Positions 43,687-52,833 of a stretch of DNA of 64,000 nucleotides are shown piece by piece. Position 1 is the stretch's first letter. Every line of letters begins with the position of its first letter. The notes under the pieces were generated by a model, which was not told the origin of the DNA, searched no databases, and worked only from the letters and a program-made list of their open reading frames with translations. Made by a program: the position numbers and the translations under genes. Origin of the DNA: Bradyrhizobium sp. 199. GTDB lineage: Bacteria > Pseudomonadota > Alphaproteobacteria > Rhizobiales > Xanthobacteraceae. The stretch covers positions 744,001-808,000 of the forward strand of contig NZ_JADPJI010000008.1 in assembly GCF_023073355.1 (NCBI RefSeq). The letters run 5' to 3'.

Positions 43687-44282
43687 GGAAACATCCGCCG
43701 TAAAATTCACTGGTATTTGCAACCAACTCCCGGGCGCGGCAATGACCGATGCGGCGAGCTATTCCGCCACGGTTAACCCCCTGCAAAGCCAACCCCTCAA
43801 ATTGCCGCCGCCGCGCGAGGGCACCGTCAGAACAATTCTATGCCGTCATCAGCGCTCTCGACCGCGTCGACCCCGTGGCAGCGATCGACACCGATCCGAG
43901 TGTTTGCAGAAAGTCGCGGTGAACATCCCGGTCACGCTCGATCGTTCGATCCGGCTTACGTCGAAGCCTTTTTGTCGCGCTGGGACGACGTCCTCGATGT
44001 CGCCGCCGGGGAGCAGGCGGCGACGTTTCTCAAGCCAGAGGCTCCGCTCGCTCCGATCATGGGCACTTCCGTCGAGAGCCGTTCGCCTGAGGTTGCGACG
44101 GCCACCTGACATCGTCCTCCGGCCAACGGCTCGACACCCCCTTGTCGCCGATGGCGGGTTTGAACCACTTCCTGCTAGAGTGCACCAATACTCAAAGGGT
44201 GATTCTGGTCACACTTGCCTGGGCGCTCCGATGCTAAGCATCGCACCGGGACGGGGGCCAGCGAAGTATCGGTCGAATTGAA
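43687..44282. other. Intergenic region with possible gene remnant
   Basis: No intact gene is supported in these 596 bases. A plus-strand frame at about 43927-44109 reads HPGHARSFDPAYVEAFLSRW and DDVLDVAAGEQAATFL, faintly like the C-terminus of HD-GYP proteins (FDPxxVxAFL), so it may be the end of a decayed gene. It lacks the catalytic region. The remainder holds the promoter of the exported protein gene at 44283. Confidence 0.35.
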
Positions 44283-44963
44283 ATGAGCATACCCATGAGA
44301 AGCCTGATCGGCGCCGTCATCGGCGCTTTCTGTGTTGCGGCCCCCGCCTTGGCGGAGACGCCGGCCGCGATCGTCGAGGATGTGCAAGGCAAGGTCGACG
44401 GCGTCGAATTCATGGACTATGTCGCGCCCGGCAAGATCATCAAGCTCGGGCCCAAAGCGAGCATCACGCTCAGCTACCTCAGATCCTGCCTGCGCGAGAC
44501 GATCAGCGAAGGCGTCGTGTTGGTCGGCGCCGAGCAAAGCACCGTGCAGCTCGGCGACGTGCAGCGCGCCAAGGTGCCCTGTGACAGCAAGGCGGCGCAG
44601 CTCTCCGAGCGCGAGGCGAACCAGAGTGCCGCGACCACGTTCCGGACCATGCGGTCCGATGCCAAGGGCACCCCGTCCAAGCTGCCGACGATCTATGGCG
44701 TCGCGCCGCTGGTCCAGGCCAAGAGCGGGAGCACGCTGGTGATCGAGCGCACCGACGGCAAGGAACCCACGATCAGCGTACCACTCAAGAACGACATCAT
44801 GATCCGCGGCAAGTTTTATGATTTTGCCAAGGCCGGAAAATCGCTGACCCCCGGCGGCAGCTATCTCGCAAGCCTCGGCGCCAAGCGTTACACCTTCCTG
44901 GTCGACGCCAGCGCCACCTCGTCACCGACCCCGATCATCGGCCGCCTGCTGCGGCTCGAATAA
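44283..44963 (+). CDS. Exported FecR-like protein paired with CHASE2 cyclase
   Basis: The 226-residue product has a signal peptide (SLIGAVIGAFCVAAPALA, cleavage about residue 24). The mature part begins ETPAAIVEDVQGKVDGVEFM and has PGKIIKLGPKASITLSYLRS, like the FecR/SH3-like beta domain that sits next to CHASE2 proteins in many bacteria. Cysteines in RSCLRE and KVPCDS may pair. The cyclase gene starts 19 bases downstream, so the two form an operon. A periplasmic role as ligand binder or modulator of the CHASE2 domain is likely but inferred. Confidence 0.8.
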   Translation: MSIPMRSLIGAVIGAFCVAAPALAETPAAIVEDVQGKVDGVEFMDYVAPGKIIKLGPKASITLSYLRSCLRETISEGVVLVGAEQSTVQLGDVQRAKVPCDSKAAQLSEREANQSAATTFRTMRSDAKGTPSKLPTIYGVAPLVQAKSGSTLVIERTDGKEPTISVPLKNDIMIRGKFYDFAKAGKSLTPGGSYLASLGAKRYTFLVDASATSSPTPIIGRLLRLE

Positions 44964-44982
44964 GTAGCCTAGCGACAGGGCG

Positions 44983-47133
44983 ATGCGGCGGATCGGGGGA
45001 CGGGACATCGTTGCAGCTATCCTGATTGCGCTCCTGGCGGGCGCAATTTTCACGTCTCCGCCGCTCCAGACCCTGCAAGGCCTCTCACTCGACATTCTCA
45101 CGGCACTGCGCGGCAAGCTCATTGGCGACCGCCGCGATCCCGCTACGTCGCCGGTCGTCGTCGTGGCCATCGACGGTGAGACCTACGACACACCGCCCTT
45201 CAAGGGATCGCCGACTCAGACCTGGACGCGCGAGATCGGCCGGGTGCTCGGCAGCATCACGGAGGGCGGCGCCAAGGTGATCGGCTTCGACGTCATCTTT
45301 CCGAGCTCGATCGAGCAGTCGGAGATTCCTTTTGGCGACACGTCGGTCGGCAGCCGCATGAAGGGCTTCGACCGGGATTACCTGATCGCGCTGCGGCAAA
45401 TCTCCGACAGCGGCAAACTGGTGCTCGGCGATATCCTGAGCAACGACCATCCGGAAGTCCCCTATCGCGCACAGCAAGTCGCGGTGCGCAACAGTATTCG
45501 CGCGCTCAACGTGCATACCGACGCCGATGACGTGATCCGGCGAATGCCGCTGAGCTTCTCAATCGAGGGCAAACCGGTGCCGGCAATGGCCGTCGAGCTC
45601 GCGGCGCGTGCGCTTGGCGGAAAGCCCGAGATTGCGCCGTCTGGCTCGACCGAATTGTCCGGCTATGCGATTCCGAGCGCAGTGCCGAATACCATGACGC
45701 TCAACTTTCGGGGGCTGGGCCGCGACGTGCCGGCCTATTCCTTCGCCGATTTGCGCGCCTGCGTCGAAAAAGGCGACCGCGATTTCTTCCGCCGCGCTTT
45801 CGATGGCAAGGTCGTGCTGCTCGGCACGGTCCTGAATTTCGAGGATCGCAAGCTCACATCGATGCGCCTGTCCGGCGGGTATGACGGCACGCCGTCGGCA
45901 CGATGTGCCCTGCCCGCGCCGGAGCGCGCCACGCAACGCGCCCGCAGCGACATCGCCGGCGTATTCGTGCACGCCACCGCCGTCCGCAACCTGATCGAGC
46001 GCGATGCCGCGACCGAGCTCGGCTTTCCCGCGCGGAGCATTCTCACGATCGCGTTCGCGCTCACCATCGCATGCGCGGCCTGCATGCTCGCGCCGAGCGG
46101 TGCGCTGATCGCCTGGTTCGCACTCACTGCCATTTACGCGGCCATGGCCGTCAGCGCGTTCGTCCATGCCTTGGCCCTGCCGCTGACGGAGCCGGCATTC
46201 GCCGGCCTTGCCGCGCTCGCGATCATGATCGGCTACCGGTTCGTGCTGGCCGATCGCGACGAGCGCTTCCTGCGCAAGAGCTTCGCCTTTTACCTCGCGC
46301 CGGAGGTCATCGAGACCATGGTCTCCTCCGGCAAGATGCCGGCGCTCGGCGGCGAGATGCGCAATGTCACCATGTTCTTTTCCGACCTCAGCGGTTTCTC
46401 GTCCATTGCCGAGACCATGACACCGGGCGAGTTGGTGACGCTGATGAACGAATATCTGTCCGCCATGACCGACATCATCGAAAGCCATGGCGGCTACGTC
46501 GACAAATATATCGGAGATTCCATCGTCGCCATGTTCGGCGCGCCGGCCGACGATCCCGCACACGCGCGCAACGCCGTCCGCGCCGCGCTGAAGTGTCATA
46601 CGAGGCTTGCGGAGCTCAATGCCGTCAATCCCGCTTTCGCCGGGCACGGCCTGTCGCATCGCATCGGGCTCAATAGCGGCGAAGCCGTGGTCGGCAATAT
46701 CGGCTCGCGCCGCCGCTTCAACTATACCGTGATGAGCGACACCGTGAACGTCGCCTCCCGCCTCGAGGGCGCCAACAAATATTACGGCACCGCGATCATG
46801 GCGTCCGAAACCACGATGGCGCAGACCGGTGATAGTTTCACTTGGCGCGAGCTCGATGCGATCAGAGTGCTGGGCCGCGGCGAGGCCATCAAGGTGTTTG
46901 AGCCTTTGGCGGACAAAGGTACGGAGAGCGCCGACCAGACCAAGGTGACCGCGGCGTATGCGCAGGGACTCGCCTGCTGGCGCGCGCGGGACTTTGCGAA
47001 GGCGTCTGATGCGTTCGGGCGTGTCGCAGAGATCGACCGGGCATCGGCGCGCTTTGCCGAACGCGCGCGAACGCTGGTCGCAAATCCGCCAGCATCCGAT
47101 TGGACACCCGTTCATACGCTGGAAGGGAAGTAG
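44983..47133 (+). CDS. CHASE2-domain class III adenylate cyclase
   Basis: The 716 residues start with one membrane helix (about 8-24), then a periplasmic CHASE2 domain (about 25-330). Three helices at about 350-420 follow. The class III cyclase domain (about 460-640) has FFSDLSGFSS with metal Asp, VDKYIGDSIVAMFG with substrate Lys and second Asp, and YTVMSDTVNVASRLEG with Asp for adenine plus the transition-state Asn and Arg. These residues predict cAMP production. The C-terminal 80 residues are a possible TPR segment. Co-transcribed with the 44283 gene. CHASE2 ligands are unknown. Confidence 0.94.
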   Translation: MRRIGGRDIVAAILIALLAGAIFTSPPLQTLQGLSLDILTALRGKLIGDRRDPATSPVVVVAIDGETYDTPPFKGSPTQTWTREIGRVLGSITEGGAKVIGFDVIFPSSIEQSEIPFGDTSVGSRMKGFDRDYLIALRQISDSGKLVLGDILSNDHPEVPYRAQQVAVRNSIRALNVHTDADDVIRRMPLSFSIEGKPVPAMAVELAARALGGKPEIAPSGSTELSGYAIPSAVPNTMTLNFRGLGRDVPAYSFADLRACVEKGDRDFFRRAFDGKVVLLGTVLNFEDRKLTSMRLSGGYDGTPSARCALPAPERATQRARSDIAGVFVHATAVRNLIERDAATELGFPARSILTIAFALTIACAACMLAPSGALIAWFALTAIYAAMAVSAFVHALALPLTEPAFAGLAALAIMIGYRFVLADRDERFLRKSFAFYLAPEVIETMVSSGKMPALGGEMRNVTMFFSDLSGFSSIAETMTPGELVTLMNEYLSAMTDIIESHGGYVDKYIGDSIVAMFGAPADDPAHARNAVRAALKCHTRLAELNAVNPAFAGHGLSHRIGLNSGEAVVGNIGSRRRFNYTVMSDTVNVASRLEGANKYYGTAIMASETTMAQTGDSFTWRELDAIRVLGRGEAIKVFEPLADKGTESADQTKVTAAYAQGLACWRARDFAKASDAFGRVAEIDRASARFAERARTLVANPPASDWTPVHTLEGK

Positions 47134-47146
47134 CGGCCACTTTGCC

Positions 47147-48319
47147 CTAAAACGGCAGCCCCACGTAATTCTCGGCGAGCAGGCGCTGCGCCGTCTCGGA
47201 CGAGAGCAGATAGTCCAGCTCCGTCTGCTGCAACCGATCCTCGTAGGCGGGCCGGTCGGGAAAGCGGTGCAGGAGCATCGTCATCCACCACGAGAAGCGC
47301 TGCGCTTTCCAGATCCGCGCGAGCGCCTTGGCGGAATAGCCTGCAAGGCCGGAATCATCGCCGCTCTGATAATGCGCGAGCAAGGCGTGATAGAGATAAT
47401 AGATGTCCGACGCGGCGCTGTTCAGCCCGCGCGCGCCCGTCGGCGGCACGATGTGAGCGGCGTCGCCGGCGAGGAACAGCCGGCCATAGCTCATCGGCTC
47501 CGCGACGAAGCTGCGCAGGGGCGCGATGCTCTTCTCAATCGACGGCCCCGTGATCAGGTTGCCGGCGACCTCGTCAGGAAGGCGGCGCTTCAGCTCGGCC
47601 CAGAACGCATCGTCGCTCCAACTCTCGACCTTGGCGGTCAGCGGCACCTGGATGTAGTAGCGGCTGAGCACCTGCGAGCGCAGAGAGCAGAGCGCAAAGC
47701 CACGCTCGTGTTTCACATAGATCAGCTCAGGCGAGACCGGCCTGGTGCGCGATAGCACGCCCAGCCAGCCGAACGGATAGACCTTTTCATATTCGCGCAG
47801 CACGTCCTTCGGGATCGACTTGCGGCTGACGCCGTGGAAACCATCGGCGCCGACCACATAGTCGCAATCGACGCGCACGATCTCACCGTTGGATCGATAG
47901 GTCACGTAGGGCCGGTCCGACATCAGATCATGCGGCGTCACGTCCTGCGCATCGTGCACGACCTTGCCGCCGTGGCGGTCGCGCGCCTCATAGAGGTCGC
48001 GCGTCAGCTCGGTCTGGCCGTAGACCAGCACCGAATTGCCGCCGGAATGCTTGTGCAGGTCGATCTTGGAGAGCACGCCGTCATGGGCGATCTCGAAACC
48101 GGTGTGGATTTCGCCCTCGCGATCCATTCGCTCACCGCACTGCGCCTCGCGCATCAACTTGGCGAAGCCATGCTCGAGCACGCCGGCGCGGATGCGGGCG
48201 AGCACGTGGTCTCGGCTGTATTTCTCCAGCACGACCGTGTCGATGCCCTTCAGGTGCAGGAGCTGGGACAACAGCAGCCCTGAGGGGCCGCCCCCGATGA
48301 TACACACCTGAACTTTCAT
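47147..48319 (-). CDS. pobA: 4-hydroxybenzoate 3-monooxygenase
   Basis: The 390-residue flavoprotein has the FAD motif CIIGGGPSGLLLSQLL (6-21), the central DYVVGADGFHGVSR and the GDAAHIVPPTGARGLNSAAS motif near residue 284. The length and these motifs match PobA, which converts 4-hydroxybenzoate to protocatechuate with NADPH and O2 for the beta-ketoadipate route. It is divergent from an AraC-type regulator gene 50-90 bases away, the classical rhizobial pobA arrangement. No protocatechuate genes are in this window. It is cytosolic. Confidence 0.95.
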   Translation of the reverse strand: MKVQVCIIGGGPSGLLLSQLLHLKGIDTVVLEKYSRDHVLARIRAGVLEHGFAKLMREAQCGERMDREGEIHTGFEIAHDGVLSKIDLHKHSGGNSVLVYGQTELTRDLYEARDRHGGKVVHDAQDVTPHDLMSDRPYVTYRSNGEIVRVDCDYVVGADGFHGVSRKSIPKDVLREYEKVYPFGWLGVLSRTRPVSPELIYVKHERGFALCSLRSQVLSRYYIQVPLTAKVESWSDDAFWAELKRRLPDEVAGNLITGPSIEKSIAPLRSFVAEPMSYGRLFLAGDAAHIVPPTGARGLNSAASDIYYLYHALLAHYQSGDDSGLAGYSAKALARIWKAQRFSWWMTMLLHRFPDRPAYEDRLQQTELDYLLSSETAQRLLAENYVGLPF

Positions 48320-48405
48320 TTCTGCGTCCTCCCGTCGGCACTTTTTTGCAGATTTGACGCCGCAGACCGATGGAGGGTTTCGCCATTGTCTTGTACGATT
48401 CGAAC

Positions 48406-49269
48406 ATGAAACGCACAGCCCCGGCGATCCGGATCTACAATCTGTTCGGCGAGTCCGGCGATCTGCCCGACGTCGTGCATTGCGAGACCATCGCGTCCCG
48501 CTCGGTGCTGCACGACTGGACCCTGGCCGTGCACCGCCACGCCCGGCTGCACCAGGTGCTGCTGATCGAGCGCGGCGGCGGCGAGGCGACGCTTGACGGG
48601 CGGGTGGTGCCCTTGAGGCCGATGCAGATCGTCAACGTGCCCGTCGGCCACGTCCACGGCTTCCGCTTTGTGCCCGATACGCAAGGGTGGGTGCTGACCA
48701 TCGCCGCGGAGATTCTGGACGAAGCGCTGCTCGCCGCCGAGGGCCTGCGCGGTGCGCTGTCGCGCTCTTCCGTGGTACGCGGCACACCGCAGATCCGCGC
48801 CATCATGAAGCAGATCTTCGCCGAACATGCCGCGCGGGATTTTGGCCGCGCGCATGTGCTGCGCGCGTTGTCGTCCGCCATGATCGGGCTGGTGGCGCGC
48901 GCGCTCACGCGCGACAGCGGCGGCAACGGCGCGGTCGAGTCCAGCCTGTTCCGCCGCTTCGAGGCGCTACTGGAGCAGCATCATCTGGAACGCTGGAGCG
49001 TCGCGGACTATGCCGAGGCGCTCGCGGTGACGCCGACGCATCTCAACCGGATCACACGGGCGGCGACCGGCGATACCGCCTCGCACCTGATCCTCAACCG
49101 GCTGATCCGCGAGGCACGGCGCAACCTCGTCTACACCAATTTGCCGGTGTCGACGATCGCCTACACGCTCGGCTTCGAGGACCCCGCCTATTTCAGCCGG
49201 GTCTACGCCGCGGCCACGGGAGTGTCACCGCGGAGCTTTCGGGCGCGGCTCCACGGCGGCGACACGTGA
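48406..49269 (+). CDS. AraC family transcriptional regulator next to pobA (PobR-like)
   Basis: From ATG 48406 the product has 287 residues (an upstream ATG at 48370 would add 12). The N-terminal cupin-like domain (VHRHARLHQVLLIERGGGEA, then VNVPVGHVHGFRF) should bind the effector. The C-terminal AraC DNA-binding domain has WSVADYAEALAVTPTHLNRI and VSTIAYTLGFEDPAYFSRVY, the two helix-turn-helix units. Placed divergently to pobA it most likely activates pobA in response to 4-hydroxybenzoate. The intergenic gap between the two starts is only 86 bases and should hold its site. Confidence 0.92.
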   Translation: MKRTAPAIRIYNLFGESGDLPDVVHCETIASRSVLHDWTLAVHRHARLHQVLLIERGGGEATLDGRVVPLRPMQIVNVPVGHVHGFRFVPDTQGWVLTIAAEILDEALLAAEGLRGALSRSSVVRGTPQIRAIMKQIFAEHAARDFGRAHVLRALSSAMIGLVARALTRDSGGNGAVESSLFRRFEALLEQHHLERWSVADYAEALAVTPTHLNRITRAATGDTASHLILNRLIREARRNLVYTNLPVSTIAYTLGFEDPAYFSRVYAAATGVSPRSFRARLHGGDT

Positions 49270-49339
49270 GACCTCACACGTCGAAAAACACCTCTCCTCC
49301 GGCCCCTGCAAATTGATCGTAAAGCAATACACGACCTTG

Positions 49340-49775
49340 CCGGCACGCTCGCAGTGCTTTGCGATCAGAGTCGAGCGCCGGGACGGCTGTTCGATCAGGT
49401 TGAGCGCGGGGTCGGCGGTGCCTATCTCGCGGCGCGACACATTACTGTCGTCTACACCGACAATGAGCGGCTCGGCTTCGACCGCCGCTGGCGGTCAACG
49501 GCCTTCGCCGCGACATCGCGATCTCGGTGCCGAACTGTTCCGGCGTGCCGCCTTCCTTCGCGGCTCGCAGATGCTGGCGAGCATGCCGAGCCCGCTGGCG
49601 TCCGGGGTCATGCGCGGTTCGCGCAGACGCGGAATCCCGTTTGGCGTTCCGCACGCGGACGCTGGCTGAGCTGCCGATGTTCATGGTCTGGCACCAGCGC
49701 TATCAGAAAGATCCGGTCCACCGTTGGGTCAGGAGCCAGCTCGAGGGTGTCGCGGCGATGGCGGCAGGCGGCTGA
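49340..49775 (+). pseudogene. LysR-family regulator, effector-domain remnant with frameshifts
   Basis: Recognisable pieces of a LysR C-terminal domain occur in order but in different frames: YLAARHITVVYTDNERLGFD, then AVNGLRRDIAISVPNCSGVP, FLRGSQMLASMPSPLASGVM, and AELPMFMVWHQRYQKDPVHR ending at a stop at 49775. No helix-turn-helix domain is present upstream. At least two frameshifts and loss of the N-terminus make it a clear pseudogene. Its former target is unknown. Confidence 0.8.
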
Positions 49776-49906
49776 ACAAGGATCCCGCCCAATTGCGCGG
49801 CCGCCGCGTCGCGCCCAGCGAACAGTTTGACACGGTGCAATCATCGCTGCCGCCCTCGAATGCGTCCCGGACGGTGGCCCCGCCGGGCGCGGGACCGGGT
49901 GACCTG

Positions 49907-49938
49907 CCCCTCGCCAAACCCACTGGTTGCGCGAGGGG
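49907..49938 (+). promoter_or_regulatory. Hairpin upstream of pncB
   Basis: CCCCTCGC (49907-49914) pairs perfectly with GCGAGGGG (49931-49938) across a 16-base loop, ending 20 bases before the pncB start. It has no T-run and could be a leader structure or the end of a transcript. Confidence 0.4.
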
Positions 49939-49958
49939 AGCCACGCTAAAATCCCCCC

Positions 49959-51263
49959 ATGACAGTGACCGACATTGCGAGCCGGACCTACAATCACAGC
50001 TGGCGGCTGGATCCCATCATCCGCAGCCTGCTTGATACCGACTTCTACAAGCTATTGATGTTGCAAATGATTCGGGAGACTTACCCGAAGCAGCAGGTGA
50101 CCTTCTCGGTCATCAATCGCTCGCGCCACGTCCGGCTCGCGGAGATCATCGACGAGGGCGAGTTGCGCGCCCAGCTCGACCACGCCCGCACCATCCGCTT
50201 CACCAAGAAGGAGCTGATCTGGCTTGCCGGTAACACCTTCTACGGCAAGACCCACATGTTCTCGGCGGACTTCATCCGCTGGCTGGCCGAATTCCGGCTA
50301 CCCGAGTATGAGCTGCGCAAGGTCGAGGGCCAGTACGAACTGCATTTCCACGGGCCCTGGACCCACACCACGATGTGGGAGATCCCGGCGCTCGCCATCC
50401 TCAACGAATTGCGCTCGCGCGCGGCGATCAAGGGCCGCGGCCGCTTCGAGCTCGACGTGCTCTATGCCCGCGCGAAGGCCAAGCTGTGGACCAAGGTGGA
50501 ACGGCTGCGCGGGCTGGAGAACCTGCGCCTGTCCGACTTCGGCACCCGCCGCCGTCACGGCTTCCTCTGGCAGCGCTGGTGCGTGGAGGCGGTGAAGGAA
50601 GGCCTCGGCCCGTCCTTCATCGGCACCTCCAACGTGCTGCTCGCGATGGACAACGATCTCGAAGCCATCGGCACCAACGCGCACGAGCTGCCGATGGTCG
50701 CGGCCGCGCTCGCCAAGGACGACGAGGAATTGCGCTGGGCGCCCTATCGCATTCTCGACCAGTGGCGCCAGACCTATGGCGGCAACCTCCTGATCGCACT
50801 GCCCGATGCCTTCGGCACCAAGGCCTTCCTGCGCGATGCGCCGGAATGGGTCGCCGACTGGACCGGCTTCCGGCCCGACAGCGCGCCGCCGATCGAGGCC
50901 GGCGAGGAGATCGTCGCCTGGTGGGAGAAGAAGGGTCGCAACCCCCGGGACAAACTGCTCGTCTTTTCCGACGCGATGGATGTCGGCTCGATCGAGGAGA
51001 CCTATCACCACTTTTCCGGCCGGGTGCGGCTCTCCTTCGGCTGGGGCACCAACCTCACCAATGATTTCGTCGGCTGCACGCCGGATGGCTCGTTCAATCT
51101 CGATCCGATCTCACTGGTCTGCAAGGTGTCGTCGGTCGACGGCCGTCCCGCCGTCAAGCTCTCCGACAATCCGGAGAAGGCGACCGGCATGCCCTCGGAG
51201 ATCGAGCGTTACCTGCGCGTATTCGGCGACGCTGGCCGCGTGCGCAAGCCGGTGCTGGTCTAG
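49959..51263 (+). CDS. pncB: Nicotinate phosphoribosyltransferase
   Basis: The 434-residue enzyme converts nicotinate and PRPP to nicotinate mononucleotide in the Preiss-Handler NAD salvage route. Typical regions are IRSLLDTDFYKLLMLQMIRE, FSVINRSRHVRLAE, LSDFGTRRRHGFLWQRWCVE, and FSDAMDVGSIEETYHHFSG with the phosphoribosyl-binding FGWGTNLTNDF. The ATG start at 49959 is preceded by a C-rich run; no strong ribosome site is visible. It is cytosolic and stands as a single gene. Confidence 0.95.
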   Translation: MTVTDIASRTYNHSWRLDPIIRSLLDTDFYKLLMLQMIRETYPKQQVTFSVINRSRHVRLAEIIDEGELRAQLDHARTIRFTKKELIWLAGNTFYGKTHMFSADFIRWLAEFRLPEYELRKVEGQYELHFHGPWTHTTMWEIPALAILNELRSRAAIKGRGRFELDVLYARAKAKLWTKVERLRGLENLRLSDFGTRRRHGFLWQRWCVEAVKEGLGPSFIGTSNVLLAMDNDLEAIGTNAHELPMVAAALAKDDEELRWAPYRILDQWRQTYGGNLLIALPDAFGTKAFLRDAPEWVADWTGFRPDSAPPIEAGEEIVAWWEKKGRNPRDKLLVFSDAMDVGSIEETYHHFSGRVRLSFGWGTNLTNDFVGCTPDGSFNLDPISLVCKVSSVDGRPAVKLSDNPEKATGMPSEIERYLRVFGDAGRVRKPVLV

Positions 51264-51510
51264 CCGCGGACCCGACTCTCTTCATCAAGCAGACCGCGCA
51301 CGACGCATCCGAGGCATTGGTTCGGCGATACCGCGCCAGATCCGGTTTAGCTGCATTTAAAGCGATCTGCGCATATCCACGTCACAGTGCCTTCACCCTG
51401 CGCCACAGTCCTGCGCGCTTTTCAGATCGAATTAAGCAACCATCTCCACTACTTCACGTTGCAGGCGCAGCGCTTCCGCTGGGCTCGTTGCGCGATTTGG
51501 GGAACGCCTG

Positions 51511-52818
51511 GTGTTTCGCAGAACAGCGACGTCGATGAAGGGACACAGCTTCCTTCACGTCATCAAGCTCGTCTCGCCTTTCGTGATGGTCGTCGTGCTC
51601 CAGGCGGCGATCGCGGGATTCAGTCTCGAGGTGATGTCGTCGGTTCGCGCCTATGTCGCGGGCGAAGCGATGTGGTCGCGCTCGCAGAAGAACGCCGTCT
51701 ATTTCCTCAATCTCTATCTGCATTCGGGTGACGCCAGCCAGTTCACGCAATACCAGGCCTCGCTCGCCGTTCCCATCGGCGACGAGTTCGCGCGCTGGGC
51801 GCTCGAGCGCGATCCGGTCGACGTCGATGCCGCGCGCATCGGCTTCCTGCAAGGTGGCAATCATCCTGATGATGTTTCTGGATTGATCTGGCTGTTTCGT
51901 TATTTCAACCGCGTCAGCTTCCTGCAGGAAGCGATCCGCGAGTGGACCGCTACCGATCCGATGCTGCTGGAGCTGAGCGTGTTCGGCGAGGTCATCCGGT
52001 CCGAGCTGGAGAACGGCAGAGTTCAGGATCCAAACCGCCTGCAATTCCTGTCGTCGCGGCTCTCCGAACTCAACACCCAGTTCACGGTGCATGCCAAACG
52101 GTTCTCCACTGTCCTCGGAGAAGGCTCCCGTGCCATCAAGCTGACGCTGACCGGCATCAACATCGTCACCGCCGTGGCGCTGATCCTACTCCTGATCTGG
52201 CACACCAGGCGATTGGTGCTGCAACGACAGACATTCGAAGACGCCCTGCATGCCGAGAAGGAACGCCTGGCCTGGCAGGCATCACATGACTGGCTGACCG
52301 GCCTCTCCAACCGCCGCGCCTTCGAGGCGCGCCTGCAAAGCGAATTGAACGTTGCCGCGGCGGGTTCGCTGGGCTTGATCCTGCTCGACCTCGATCAGTT
52401 CAAGAACGTCAACGACACCTGCGGGCACCTTGCTGGCGACCGTCTGCTCTGCCAAGCCTCGCGCCTCCTGCAACAGGATCGGCATCCGCGTGATCTCGTG
52501 GCCCGGCTCGGCGGCGACGAATTCGGGCTGATCCTGCCGCAGTGCCCGCCTGCGAAAGCGGTCGATATCGCCGAACGGCTGCGGCAATCGCTGGAGCTGC
52601 TCAACTTCGCCTGGGACGATCGCTGCTTTGCGGTGACCGCCAGCATCGGCGTCGCATGCATCGCCGACCGCAACACCACGCTCGAGGACGCAATGCGGCG
52701 CGCAGATGCCGCCTGTTATCGCGCCAAGGAAAAGGGACGCAACCGCGTTCAGGTCGAGGGCGGCAGAGTGGACGTCATCGCCATTGCAACCAGGGCACGC
52801 GAAGCTGCACGGGCCTGA
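51511..52818 (+). CDS. Diguanylate cyclase (GGDEF) with periplasmic sensor region
   Basis: GTG 51511 has GGGGA about 8 bases before; ATG 51535 is an alternative. The 435-residue product has membrane helices at about 15-38 and 218-236 (IVTAVALILLLIW), flanking a helical periplasmic sensor region. The GGDEF domain starts near 265 (HDWLTGLSNRRAFEARL), has the metal DLDQFKNVND and the active motif GGDEF at 334-338. The inhibitory site normally RxxD five residues before GGDEF reads HPRD, so product inhibition may be lacking. It makes c-di-GMP and could oppose the EAL protein at 40100. Confidence 0.94.
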   Translation: MFRRTATSMKGHSFLHVIKLVSPFVMVVVLQAAIAGFSLEVMSSVRAYVAGEAMWSRSQKNAVYFLNLYLHSGDASQFTQYQASLAVPIGDEFARWALERDPVDVDAARIGFLQGGNHPDDVSGLIWLFRYFNRVSFLQEAIREWTATDPMLLELSVFGEVIRSELENGRVQDPNRLQFLSSRLSELNTQFTVHAKRFSTVLGEGSRAIKLTLTGINIVTAVALILLLIWHTRRLVLQRQTFEDALHAEKERLAWQASHDWLTGLSNRRAFEARLQSELNVAAAGSLGLILLDLDQFKNVNDTCGHLAGDRLLCQASRLLQQDRHPRDLVARLGGDEFGLILPQCPPAKAVDIAERLRQSLELLNFAWDDRCFAVTASIGVACIADRNTTLEDAMRRADAACYRAKEKGRNRVQVEGGRVDVIAIATRAREAARA

Positions 52819-52833
52819 GGCGGCTCGCCCCGT

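Noticed and set aside
45559..47115. A 518-codon minus-strand frame opposite the CHASE2 cyclase
   Set aside because: Same shadow effect; no motif and composition unlike proteins, against all cyclase residues on the plus strand.
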